This document shows, piece by piece, positions 7,102 to 13,250 of a DNA stretch of 16,832 nucleotides (its first letter is position 1; every line of letters starts with the position of its first letter). This DNA is from Atopobium sp. UBA2090 (GTDB lineage: Bacteria; Actinomycetota; Coriobacteriia; Coriobacteriales; Atopobiaceae): positions 1-16,832 of the forward strand of contig DCZG01000158.1 in the NCBI GenBank assembly GCA_002331575.1, written 5' to 3'. The notes beneath the pieces are model-generated. The model was given only the letters and a program-made list of their open reading frames with translations. It was not told the DNA's origin and searched no databases. The position numbers and the translations under genes were made by a program.

Positions 7102-8559
7102 CTAGGCGAGCTTCTTCTCGGGCTTGTAGGAGACGATCTCGAGCGCGAAGCCGATGACCGCGGCACCGAGGGAGGCGATGATCGCGATGATCATGTAGTT
7201 GATGCCGGCGCCGAGGACGTTGCTGGAGTCGATGAAGCAGAGCCAGTTGAAGACGCCGAGGCCGCCCATCATGAACACGTCGGCATGCATGAGACCGATG
7301 AAGAGGCCGGCGATGCCGGAGGCGATGCAGGCGTTGATGAAGGCCTTCTTGTCAGGCAGGGCTACGCCGTAGATGGCAGGCTCGGTGACGCCGAAGAAGA
7401 ACGCGGAGATCATGGCAGGAAGCGCGAGCTCGCGGAAGTTCTCGTCCTTGTTCTTGAGGTACATGGCAAAGACGACGGCGCCGAGGGCGAAGGAGTGACC
7501 GAGCATGCAGGGCAGGATGAAGTCGTAGCCGAGCGTGGAGATGTTGACGATGACGAGCGGCACGAGGGACCAGTGGAAGCCGAAGATGACGAGCACCATC
7601 CAGAAGGAGCCGACGATGAGGCCGAGGAGCGCGTTGCCGACGTAGGGGATGGAGATGATGCCGACGAAGAGCGACTGGAGCAGGTTGGTGAGGAGGGTCG
7701 CGATGGGGCCGATGACGAGGTAACCAGCGACGACCGCAATCGTGCAGGTCAGCAGGGGTACGAAAAACATCTTGAGCGACGCCGGCATCCAGCTCTTGCA
7801 CCACGACTCGACCTTGGAGGCGAAGAAGACCATGAGGACGATGGGGATGACGGAGCTCGTATAGCCAGCGGCGGGCATGATGACGGGGAGGCCGAGGAAC
7901 GTCGTGTACCAGGAGAACGTACCGGCGACACCCAGGTTGACGCTGCCGAGGACGTCACCGCCCGTGAGCGCGACCATCGTGGGATACACGAGGGCGATGC
8001 CGATCGCCATGCCCGTGAACTCGCTCATCTTGAACTTCTTGGCGGCCGTGTAGCCGAGGATGACCGGCAGGAAGTAGAAGAACCCGTCGGCGACCGTGTA
8101 GAGCATCTTGTAGGCGCCGTCACTCGCGAATGTGGGGATGAGGAAGACGACGAGGGCGAGGATGCCCTTCATGATGCCGGCGGCGCAGAGCATGCCGAGC
8201 GACGGGGCGAAGATGCCGGAGATGAGGTCGATAAGGACGGAGGCGACGTTCTTCTTCTCGGTGTCATCACCCTCGTCGTCCACTGCGACCTCGCCGGCGC
8301 CGGAGAGACCGGATACCTTGAGGAACGAGTCGTAGACGTCCTCGACCTTGTTGCCGAGAACGATCTGGTACTGGCCGTTCGTGTCCATGACCTTGATGAC
8401 GCCGGGGGCCTTCTCGATGACCTCGGTGTTCGCCTTGCCGGTGTCCTTCAGCTTGAGGCGGAGGCGGGTGATGCAGTGCGCGACGCTCTTGATGTTCTCC
8501 CTCCCGCCAACGTTGTCGATGATGAGCTGCGACAGATCGTCGTACTTGCCCTGTGCCAT
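7102..8559 (-). CDS. PTS beta-glucoside-type EIIBC permease
   Basis: This membrane permease imports a beta-glucoside and phosphorylates it. The 485-residue protein starts with an EIIB domain (about 1-85) whose phosphorylated cysteine is C29 in AHCITRLRLKLKD. A charged linker (about 92-103, DDEGDDTEKK) leads to an EIIC domain (about 105-475) with many hydrophobic segments and the conserved GVTEPAIYGV loop (390-399). Classical BglF proteins carry a C-terminal IIA domain; this one stops at EKKLA, and a separate EIIA gene lies two genes downstream. The ATG at 8559 has an AAAGGA site upstream. It follows bglG by 95 bp. In the BglG/LicT paradigm the permease also phosphorylates the antiterminator when no sugar is available, which is an inference here. 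The exact sugar is unknown; cellobiose, arbutin, salicin or similar compounds are likely. Confidence 0.93.
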   Translation of the reverse strand: MAQGKYDDLSQLIIDNVGGRENIKSVAHCITRLRLKLKDTGKANTEVIEKAPGVIKVMDTNGQYQIVLGNKVEDVYDSFLKVSGLSGAGEVAVDDEGDDTEKKNVASVLIDLISGIFAPSLGMLCAAGIMKGILALVVFLIPTFASDGAYKMLYTVADGFFYFLPVILGYTAAKKFKMSEFTGMAIGIALVYPTMVALTGGDVLGSVNLGVAGTFSWYTTFLGLPVIMPAAGYTSSVIPIVLMVFFASKVESWCKSWMPASLKMFFVPLLTCTIAVVAGYLVIGPIATLLTNLLQSLFVGIISIPYVGNALLGLIVGSFWMVLVIFGFHWSLVPLVIVNISTLGYDFILPCMLGHSFALGAVVFAMYLKNKDENFRELALPAMISAFFFGVTEPAIYGVALPDKKAFINACIASGIAGLFIGLMHADVFMMGGLGVFNWLCFIDSSNVLGAGINYMIIAIIASLGAAVIGFALEIVSYKPEKKLA

Positions 8560-8577
8560 GCCGGTTCCTTTCCCTCA

Positions 8578-8624
8578 GTGAACTGCTTCACGCTGCTATT
8601 GCCCAGGCCTCGAGCGGCGAGGCC
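8578..8624 (-). promoter_or_regulatory. Two intercistronic hairpins between bglG and the EIIBC gene
   Basis: Minus-strand RNA can form GGCCTCG/CGAGGCC (8606-8624, 7 bp, 5-nt loop) and GTGAA/TTCAC (8578-8591). No T-run follows either. They may mark RNA processing or stability control between the regulator and the permease, or reduce read-through. I see no second RAT here. Confidence 0.4.
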
Positions 8625-8654
8625 GTGGTTCCGAAAATGTGGGTGTGCTGATGC

Positions 8655-9494
8655 CTATCTCGCCGTGATCAGGCGATTGACGTGCATCATCAGGTAGAGG
8701 AGCTCCTCGCGCGAGCACTGCCAGCCGTACTCCTCGGTGAGATAGCCGTTGATCTTCTCGACGCAGGCATAAACCTCGGGGAAGTCGGAGGAGGCCTGCT
8801 CGAAGAGCGAGCTGTTGCCGGTCTTCTCCTCCTCGTTCTTCATGAGGCGCGCCGTGAGGTAGCGGAAGTGCGCGGCGAAGCGGTTGTAGGCGTACGACTC
8901 GCGGTTGAGCTTGACGCCGGTCTGCTCCTCGATGATGGCGGTAACCTTGGTCATGATCTTCGCGCTGGTCATGACGAGGCTGATCGAGCTCTCATCGTTC
9001 GCGCCACCCACCTCGCCGTTGACGATGTGCAAGGCGATGGCGCAGGCCTCGTCCTCGGGGAGGTCGGCACCCTTGACGCGTTTGTTCACCATGGCTACGC
9101 CGGTGCGGGCGACGCCGAGCTCAGTGGGGTAGACGAAGGCGACGTCACCCGAGAGGGGGTTCTCGATGTCGAGCCCCTCCTCACGGCGCTCGATCGCAAA
9201 CTGGATGTGGTCCGCGAGCGTGAAGGGAAGATTGGGGTTGAGCTTGCACTCGAGCTCCATCTTTGCGAGGGCGACAATGTCGGATGAGGCGAGAAGGACG
9301 TCGTCGTCGATGGAGACGATAGCGGAGGCGATGCTCGAGCTCACGTCATGGAAGACGCGCTGGATGTCGTCTTCGGCCGCGACCTCGTGAGGCATGTGAT
9401 GGAAGCCGATGCCCTTGCCAAAGACCACGATCGCATGGTCGGCGTCATCGACGCCAAAGGCCACGTTGTTGTTGATCTTCTTGGTTAGGAGCAT
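8655..9494 (-). CDS. BglG/LicT-family transcription antiterminator
   Basis: This RNA-binding regulator binds RAT hairpins in leader RNA and prevents terminator formation. The 279-residue protein has an N-terminal RNA-binding domain (about 1-55, KKINNNVAFG and FGKGIGFHH), then two PTS regulation domains. All four phosphorylatable histidines expected for the family are visible: H96 and H156 in PRD1, H209 and H271 in PRD2. The enzyme should therefore be inhibited by PRD1 phosphorylation from the permease and activated through PRD2 by HPr. The ATG at 9494 was chosen over an in-frame start ten codons upstream because GGAGG lies 6 nt before it and the N-terminus fits the family. Its own leader holds a RAT and terminator, so it should autoregulate positively. 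A second RAT lies upstream of bglA copy 2. Confidence 0.95.
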   Translation of the reverse strand: MLLTKKINNNVAFGVDDADHAIVVFGKGIGFHHMPHEVAAEDDIQRVFHDVSSSIASAIVSIDDDVLLASSDIVALAKMELECKLNPNLPFTLADHIQFAIERREEGLDIENPLSGDVAFVYPTELGVARTGVAMVNKRVKGADLPEDEACAIALHIVNGEVGGANDESSISLVMTSAKIMTKVTAIIEEQTGVKLNRESYAYNRFAAHFRYLTARLMKNEEEKTGNSSLFEQASSDFPEVYACVEKINGYLTEEYGWQCSREELLYLMMHVNRLITAR

Positions 9495-9558
9495 AAAAAA
9501 CCTCCAGACATACGGCGGGAACATCTAACATGTTCGACCGCAAGTAATGCCTCGGAGG
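9495..9558 (-). terminator. Leader terminator of the bglG operon, overlapping RAT and the bglG ribosome site
   Basis: On the minus strand CCTCC (9558-9554) pairs with GGAGG (9505-9501). Inner pairing includes CATtAC/GTATG, GCGG/CCGC and GAACAT/ATGTTC around a GTTAG loop. Six T follow (9500-9495) and the bglG ATG begins at the next base. The 5' arm uses the 3' half of the RAT hairpin, so the two structures exclude each other. The 3' arm GGAGG is also the only good Shine-Dalgarno sequence for bglG. Confidence 0.85.
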
Positions 9559-9572
9559 AGTAACAATCTTGC
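9540..9572 (-). promoter_or_regulatory. RAT (ribonucleic antiterminator) hairpin upstream of bglG
   Basis: The 33-nt element has closing arms GCAAG/CTTGC, internal loops ATTGTTA and GCATTA, and an upper CTC/GAG stem. The TTGTTACT and GGCA portions match known BglG/LicT RAT targets. It begins about two bases after the predicted transcription start and overlaps the terminator, as expected for antitermination. Confidence 0.88.
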
Positions 9573-9580
9573 TGGTGTTC

Positions 9581-9609
9581 ATTATGCACAGGAACCAATC
9601 CAGGCGCAA
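9581..9609 (-). promoter_or_regulatory. Promoter of the bglG-EIIBC-bglA-EIIA unit
   Basis: TTGCGC (9609-9604), a 17-bp spacer and CATAAT (9586-9581, five of six consensus positions) lie on the minus strand. The predicted start near 9574 falls just before the RAT hairpin. The same TTGCGC-17 bp arrangement precedes the other RAT at 11496-11528, which supports both calls. Confidence 0.75.
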
Positions 9610-9611
9610 GA

Positions 9612-9629
9612 ACATTTTTGACATTTTTA
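9612..9629. repeat. AT-rich direct repeat upstream of the bglG promoter
   Basis: ACATTTTT occurs at 9612-9619 and again at 9621-9628, a 9-bp period in an otherwise GC-rich region. It lies immediately upstream of the -35 element and could be an UP element or a protein-binding site. No known consensus is matched. Confidence 0.5.
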
Positions 9630-9671
9630 CGAGACGGAGCGTCGGGAGTGGGTCCGACTCATCTGAATATC

Positions 9672-9831
9672 TCGCACGATAGGTTTACGTACGGAATCGT
9701 ATCGTGCGACACGCCAGCGGCCCCGATTTGTATCGCACGATAGGTTCGTGTACAAAAACGTATCGCACGACACGCCAGCGGCCACGGATTGTATCGCACG
9801 ATAGGTTCGTGTACAAAAACGTATCGTGCGA
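9672..9831. repeat. Three 61-bp tandem repeats, each with two copies of a palindromic core
   Basis: TCGCACGATA starts at 9672, 9733 and 9794, exactly 61 bp apart. A second core starts at 9700 (TATCGTGCGA), 9761 (TATCGCACGA) and 9822 (TATCGTGCGA), also 61 bp apart. The full core TATCGCACGATA has arms TATCG/CGATA, and in units 1 and 3 the two cores form a perfect 10-bp inverted repeat. Between the cores units 2 and 3 share GGTTCGTGTACAAAAACG, while unit 1 is diverged there. Units 1 and 2 share an ACACGCCAGCGGCC spacer. The array lies between the bglA copy 2 terminator and the bglG promoter. Short reading frames across it only translate the repeat. Function is unknown. Confidence 0.9.
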
Positions 9832-9854
9832 GACAAAACGCGAGGGGCGAGACG

Positions 9855-9891
9855 AAAAGGGGCGGAGCTGCCACACCGGCAACACCGCCCC
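9855..9891 (-). terminator. Intrinsic terminator after bglA copy 2
   Basis: On the minus strand GGGGCGG (9891-9885) pairs with CCGCCCC (9865-9859), with an inner TGCC/GGCA stem, followed by TTTT (9858-9855). It lies 41 bp after the bglA copy 2 stop, so this gene is transcribed separately from bglG. Confidence 0.8.
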
Positions 9892-9932
9892 CCAAGCGTC
9901 CGTCCAAAGAGGCAACACGCCTCACGACGTCG

Positions 9933-11363
9933 CTAGACCTCCTCGCCGTTGCTGGCGATGACCTTCTGGTAGTAGAAGAAGGAGTCCTTGCGCGAGCGGT
10001 GCAGGTCGCCGGTCCCGTCATCGTGCTTGTCCACGTAGATGAAGCCGTAGCGCTTGCGCATCTCGCCCGTCCCGGCCGAGACCAGGTCGATGGGTCCCCA
10101 CCAGGTGTAGCCGATGAGGTCGACGCCGTCCTCGACGGCCTCTTCCATGTCGATGACATGCTTGCGCAGGTAGTCGATGCGGTAGGGGTCGTGGATGGAG
10201 CCATCCGGCTCGACGGTGTCAAGTGCGCCGAAGCCGTTCTCGACGACCATGAGGGGAAGCTGGTAGCGGTCGTAGATCTCGTTCAAGGCAAAGCGGAGAC
10301 CCTTGGAGTCGATCTGCCAGCCCCACTCGCTGCTCTCGAGGTAGGGGTTCTTGCCGCCGAAGGTCATGTTGCCCGCGGTCTCCTCGACGCCATGCGTGCC
10401 CACGATGTTGGACATGTAGTAGCTGAAGCTGTAGAAGTCGATCGTGCCCTCGCGGAGAAGCTCCTCGTCGCCGGGCTCCATCTTGAGCTCGATGCCGTTC
10501 TCCTTCCAGAAGCGCCGCGCGTAGCTCGGATAGTAACCGCGGGCCTGGACGTCAGAGCAGTACCAGTTCATGCGGCGCATCGCGGCCTCGTTGGCGAGGA
10601 CGTCGGTCGGGTCGCAAGTCGCGGCATAGCTCAGGATGAAGCAGTCCATGTTGCCGAGCTTGATCTCGGGATAATGCTCGTGGGCGTACGTGATGAGCTT
10701 GGCCGAGGCCACGAACTGGTGGTGAAGCGCCTGGTAGCGGCTCTGGATGTCATCGGGCACGCCAGCCATGGTGCCGCTGTAGCCTTTGAGCGTGCCGAGC
10801 GAGAGGACCGTGCCCATGGGCATGGTGCCGGTGTTGATCTCGTTGAAGGTGAGCCAGTAGTGGACCGTGTCATGCCAGCGGTCGAGCAGGGTCTTGCCGT
10901 AGGTGAAGAAGAAGTCGACGAGCCTGCGGTCGGGCCAGCCGTCGTACTTCTCGATGAGGTTATACGGGAGCTCGTAGTGGCTGATGGTCACGAGCGGCTC
11001 GATGCCGTGGTCGTGCAGGCAGGCGAAGACCTTGTCGTAGAACTCGAGGCCGGCCTGGTTGGGCTCGCTCTCCTCGCCCGTCGGGAAGAGTCTCGACCAG
11101 TTGATGGACATGCGGAACATCGTGAAGCCCATCTCGGCGAAGAGGGCGATGTCCTCCTCGTAGTGGTGGTAGAAGTCGGTCGCCTCGTGGCTCGGGTAGA
11201 GCGCACCGTCCTTGAGCACGGCGTCTATCTGGCGCGGCGTGTTCTTGTCGCCCCCGCGCATGTGATCGGGCATCGAGGCGCCCTTGCCGTCGACGTCCCA
11301 CGCTCCCTCATACTGGTTCGCAGCCGTGGCGCCGCCCCAGAAGAAGCCTTCCTTCATCCTCAT
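9933..11363 (-). CDS. bglA: 6-phospho-beta-glucosidase, GH1 (copy 2, own transcription unit)
   Basis: This is a second full-length GH1 enzyme of 476 residues, acting on phosphorylated beta-glucosides in the cytoplasm. The acid/base is E175 (TFNEIN) and the nucleophile E375 (VVENG). Phosphate-binding residues S429, K437 and Y439 are present, with A430 at the gluco/galacto position. It is a clear paralogue of the copy at 5544-6998 but differs around the aglycone side, for example residues 178-205, so its substrate range may differ. The reading frame stays open far upstream, through the leader and opposite-frame ilvC sequence, but the ATG at 11363 has GAGAGAGAGG 6 nt before it and gives the usual GH1 N-terminus. 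It has its own promoter, RAT, leader terminator and 3' terminator. Confidence 0.95.
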   Translation of the reverse strand: MRMKEGFFWGGATAANQYEGAWDVDGKGASMPDHMRGGDKNTPRQIDAVLKDGALYPSHEATDFYHHYEEDIALFAEMGFTMFRMSINWSRLFPTGEESEPNQAGLEFYDKVFACLHDHGIEPLVTISHYELPYNLIEKYDGWPDRRLVDFFFTYGKTLLDRWHDTVHYWLTFNEINTGTMPMGTVLSLGTLKGYSGTMAGVPDDIQSRYQALHHQFVASAKLITYAHEHYPEIKLGNMDCFILSYAATCDPTDVLANEAAMRRMNWYCSDVQARGYYPSYARRFWKENGIELKMEPGDEELLREGTIDFYSFSYYMSNIVGTHGVEETAGNMTFGGKNPYLESSEWGWQIDSKGLRFALNEIYDRYQLPLMVVENGFGALDTVEPDGSIHDPYRIDYLRKHVIDMEEAVEDGVDLIGYTWWGPIDLVSAGTGEMRKRYGFIYVDKHDDGTGDLHRSRKDSFFYYQKVIASNGEEV

Positions 11364-11453
11364 GTTCGTCCTCTCTCTCATTCGACCTGCTCGACCGACC
11401 CTTTGACTGATGACGATACTGGCACGAACGATGTCGGTTGCGTTCCACGGGAT

Positions 11454-11515
11454 AAAAAATCCCCGGGGCACACTTCGCGGCATCGTCCGTGCCGCGCAAG
11501 TAATGCCTCCGGGGA
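11454..11515 (-). terminator. Leader terminator of bglA copy 2, overlapping RAT
   Basis: On the minus strand TCCCCGG (11515-11509) pairs with CCGGGGA (11466-11460). Further pairing is GGCA/TGCC, ACTT/AAGT and a perfect 7-bp CGCGGCA/TGCCGCG stem around a CGGACGA loop. Six T follow (11459-11454). The total is 22 base pairs. The 5' arm begins inside the RAT hairpin, so the two are mutually exclusive. Unlike the bglG leader, about 90 nt separate the T-run from the start codon. Confidence 0.92.
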
Positions 11516-11528
11516 GTAACAACCTTGC
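11496..11528 (-). promoter_or_regulatory. RAT hairpin upstream of bglA copy 2
   Basis: The element has GCAAG/CTTGC closing arms, internal loops GTTGTTA and GCATTA, and an upper CTCC/GGAG stem with a CC loop. It has the same 33-nt length and nearly the same sequence as the RAT before bglG (9540-9572), so the same antiterminator should bind both. Confidence 0.88.
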
Positions 11529-11537
11529 TTGGAAACC

Positions 11538-11566
11538 ACTGTAGTGAAACGGGGAAAAACGCGCAA
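11538..11566 (-). promoter_or_regulatory. Promoter of bglA copy 2
   Basis: TTGCGC (11566-11561), a 17-bp spacer and TACAGT (11543-11538, four of six consensus positions) lie on the minus strand between the ilvC terminator and the RAT. The predicted start near 11531 falls just upstream of the RAT hairpin, mirroring the bglG promoter. Confidence 0.65.
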
Positions 11567-11602
11567 TCGGCGAGAAACCCGCCCACCGTCTTTCCATGAA
11601 GA

Positions 11603-11626
11603 CGGGGCGGGGTCTCCCCCGCCCCG
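11603..11626 (-). terminator. GC-rich hairpin after ilvC, probable terminator
   Basis: CGGGGCGGGG and CCCCGCCCCG form a perfect 10-bp stem with a 4-nt loop, starting 9 bp after the ilvC stop. Only TCTTC follows rather than a T-run, so it may be a weak or factor-assisted terminator. Its place between ilvC and an independent promoter supports the role. Confidence 0.65.
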
Positions 11627-11635
11627 CGAGACGCG

Positions 11636-12655
11636 CTAGTTGTTGACGAGCTTGTCCTTGTCGTTCCAGGCGTACATGTCGCGAATCTCCTTGCCGACCT
11701 TCTCGAGCTGGAGCTCGGCCTGCTGCTTGCGGAGCATCTTGAAGTGCACCTGGTGCGACTCGTCGGACATGTCGAGCAGGAACTCCTTCGCGAAGGAGCC
11801 GTCCTGGATGCGGGCGAGGTTGTAGCGCATGCCCTCCCTGGCGGCGTCGGTGATGACGCGCGGGCCGGAGGTGTAGTCGCCGTACTCGGCGGTGTTGGAG
11901 ATGGAGTAGCGCATGCCGGAGAAGCCGCTCTCGTAGATGAGGTCGACGATGAGCTTCATCTCGTGGATGCACTCGAAGTAGGCGTTGCGCGGATCGTAGC
12001 CGGCGTTGACGAGGGTCTCGAAGCCAGCCTGCATGAGGTCGGTCACGCCGCCGCAGATGACGTTCTGCTCGCCGAAGAGGTCGGTCTCGGTCTCGGTGCG
12101 GAAGTCGGTCTCGAGAAGGGCCGCGCGGGCTCCGCCGATGGCCGCGCCGTAGGCGAGGGCGATGTCGAAGGCGTCGCCGGTGGCGTCCTGGTGAGCGCAG
12201 ACGAGGCAGGGCGTGCCCTTGCCGGCGAGGTACTCGGAGCGCACGGTGTGACCGGGGGCCTTGGGGGCGACCATGATGACGTTGACGTCCTTGGGCGGCA
12301 CGATGCAGCCGTAGTGGATGTTGAAGCCGTGCGCGAAGGCGATGGTCTTGCCAGCGGTGAGGTTCGGCTCGATGTCCTTCTTGTACATCTTTGCCTGGAG
12401 CTCGTCGTTGATGAGGATCATGATGATGTCGGCCCACTTGGCGGCCTCCGCGTTGGAGACGACCTCGAGACCCTGAGCCTCGGCCTTGGCCTTGGACTTG
12501 GAGCCCTCGTAGAGACCGACCTTGACGTCGACGCCGGAGTCCTTGAGGTTCAGCGCGTGCGCGTGACCCTGGGAGCCGTAGCCGATGACGGCGACCTTCT
12601 TGCCGTCAAGCTTGGTAATGTCACAGTCGGCCTCGTGATACATCTGGAAAGCCAT
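11636..12655 (-). CDS. ilvC: Ketol-acid reductoisomerase, class I
   Basis: IlvC converts acetolactate and acetohydroxybutyrate to dihydroxy acids, using Mg2+ and a nicotinamide cofactor. The 339-residue length is that of short class I enzymes. Visible are the Rossmann motif GYGSQGHAHA (25-34), H109 in AHGFNIH, K132 in APKAPGHT, metal ligands D192 and E196 in TDLFGEQ, E228 and E232 in FECIHEMK, and S253 in SISNTAEYGD. The cofactor loop reads GLYEGSKSK (47-55). Its serines suggest NADP(H), but preference cannot be settled by eye. The ATG at 12655 was preferred over an in-frame GTG three codons upstream because that GTG lies inside the AGAGAGGTG ribosome site. It is the last gene of the leu-ilv operon; the 79-bp gap before it holds a small hairpin at 12707-12720. 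Confidence 0.97.
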   Translation of the reverse strand: MAFQMYHEADCDITKLDGKKVAVIGYGSQGHAHALNLKDSGVDVKVGLYEGSKSKAKAEAQGLEVVSNAEAAKWADIIMILINDELQAKMYKKDIEPNLTAGKTIAFAHGFNIHYGCIVPPKDVNVIMVAPKAPGHTVRSEYLAGKGTPCLVCAHQDATGDAFDIALAYGAAIGGARAALLETDFRTETETDLFGEQNVICGGVTDLMQAGFETLVNAGYDPRNAYFECIHEMKLIVDLIYESGFSGMRYSISNTAEYGDYTSGPRVITDAAREGMRYNLARIQDGSFAKEFLLDMSDESHQVHFKMLRKQQAELQLEKVGKEIRDMYAWNDKDKLVNN

Positions 12656-12706
12656 GTGGAACACCTCTCTCTAATTGCCGGTTCTCGTACCATACCGCCA
12701 CCGCCC

Positions 12707-12720
12707 GTGAGGTCCCTCAC
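12707..12720 (-). promoter_or_regulatory. Small hairpin between ilvN and ilvC
   Basis: GTGAG/CTCAC arms with a 4-nt loop lie in the 79-bp ilvN-ilvC gap, with no T-run. This may be an RNA processing or stability element allowing separate ilvC expression. I see no convincing promoter in the gap. Confidence 0.3.
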
Positions 12721-12734
12721 AGAGCGGCAAGCCG

Positions 12735-13244
12735 TTACATACTTGCCACGTAGCGCCTCATGACCTCGTGGCCACGCTCGAGCGAGACGACGCCCGTACG
12801 GCAGACCTCGAGGATCTCGTAGTCGCGCATGAGGTCGATGAAGTTGTCGATGCGACGGGTCTGCCCCGCCATGCGGAAGATGATCGAGTCGCGGGTGTAG
12901 TCGACGACCTTGGCGTGGAAGGCGTCAGCGGCGTCGAGCACCGAGGAGCGCGTCTCGTCGTTGTTCGCCATCTTGATGAGAAGGAGCTCGCACGAGATGG
13001 AGTCCTCGGGATCGAACTCCTTCCACGAGATGACGTCGGGGAGCTTGGCGAGCTGGGCGACGAGCTGGTTCTTGGCGCGGTCCTCGCCCTCGAACTGCAC
13101 GGTGATGCGGGAGAGGTCCTCCGTCTCGGTCTCGGACACCGTGAGGCCGGTGATGTTGAACTGTCGCCGGCGAAACATGCTGGTGACGCGGTTAAGCACA
13201 CCGAACTCGTTTCGCACCATGATCGCGATGCTGTAAGTCTTCAT
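12735..13244 (-). CDS. ilvN: Acetolactate synthase, small regulatory subunit
   Basis: This is the regulatory partner of the acetolactate synthase catalytic subunit; it raises activity and confers valine feedback in known enzymes. The 169-residue protein has an N-terminal ACT domain (about 2-75, VRNEFGVLNRVTSMFRRRQFNITGLTV) and a C-terminal small-subunit domain (about 85-160). N12, G15 and N30 align with E. coli IlvH N11, G14 and N29, which bind valine, so valine inhibition is expected. The ATG at 13244 lies 6 bp after the ilvB stop, and its weak ribosome site (CAGGTAG) sits on the ilvB end, consistent with translational coupling and balanced subunit amounts. Naming as ilvN or ilvH is a matter of convention. 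Confidence 0.96.
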   Translation of the reverse strand: MKTYSIAIMVRNEFGVLNRVTSMFRRRQFNITGLTVSETETEDLSRITVQFEGEDRAKNQLVAQLAKLPDVISWKEFDPEDSISCELLLIKMANNDETRSSVLDAADAFHAKVVDYTRDSIIFRMAGQTRRIDNFIDLMRDYEILEVCRTGVVSLERGHEVMRRYVASM

Positions 13245-13250
13245 GATGCT

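Noticed and set aside
5445..8654. Additional RAT sites before the EIIA, bglA copy 1 or EIIBC genes
   Set aside because: The GTTACTCC/GGCATTACTT signature occurs only at 9540-9572 and 11496-11528. The other gaps contain only small hairpins without T-runs.
9672..9831. CRISPR array
   Set aside because: The unit is 61 bp with near-identical spacers, cores repeat within each unit, and no cas gene is present. This is a tandem repeat with palindromes.
9627..10222. Minus-strand reading frames over the 61-bp repeats (for example 9627-9836 and 9659-10222) and a plus-strand frame 9704-9961
   Set aside because: They translate the repeat array in different frames, giving repetitive peptides with no ribosome site or domain. 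The longer ones also run into bglA copy 2 out of frame.
11364..12437. Upstream extension of bglA copy 2 into an 834-codon frame
   Set aside because: The extra part lies out of frame over ilvC and through the RAT, terminator and leader. The GH1 protein has a clear ribosome site and N-terminus at 11363.
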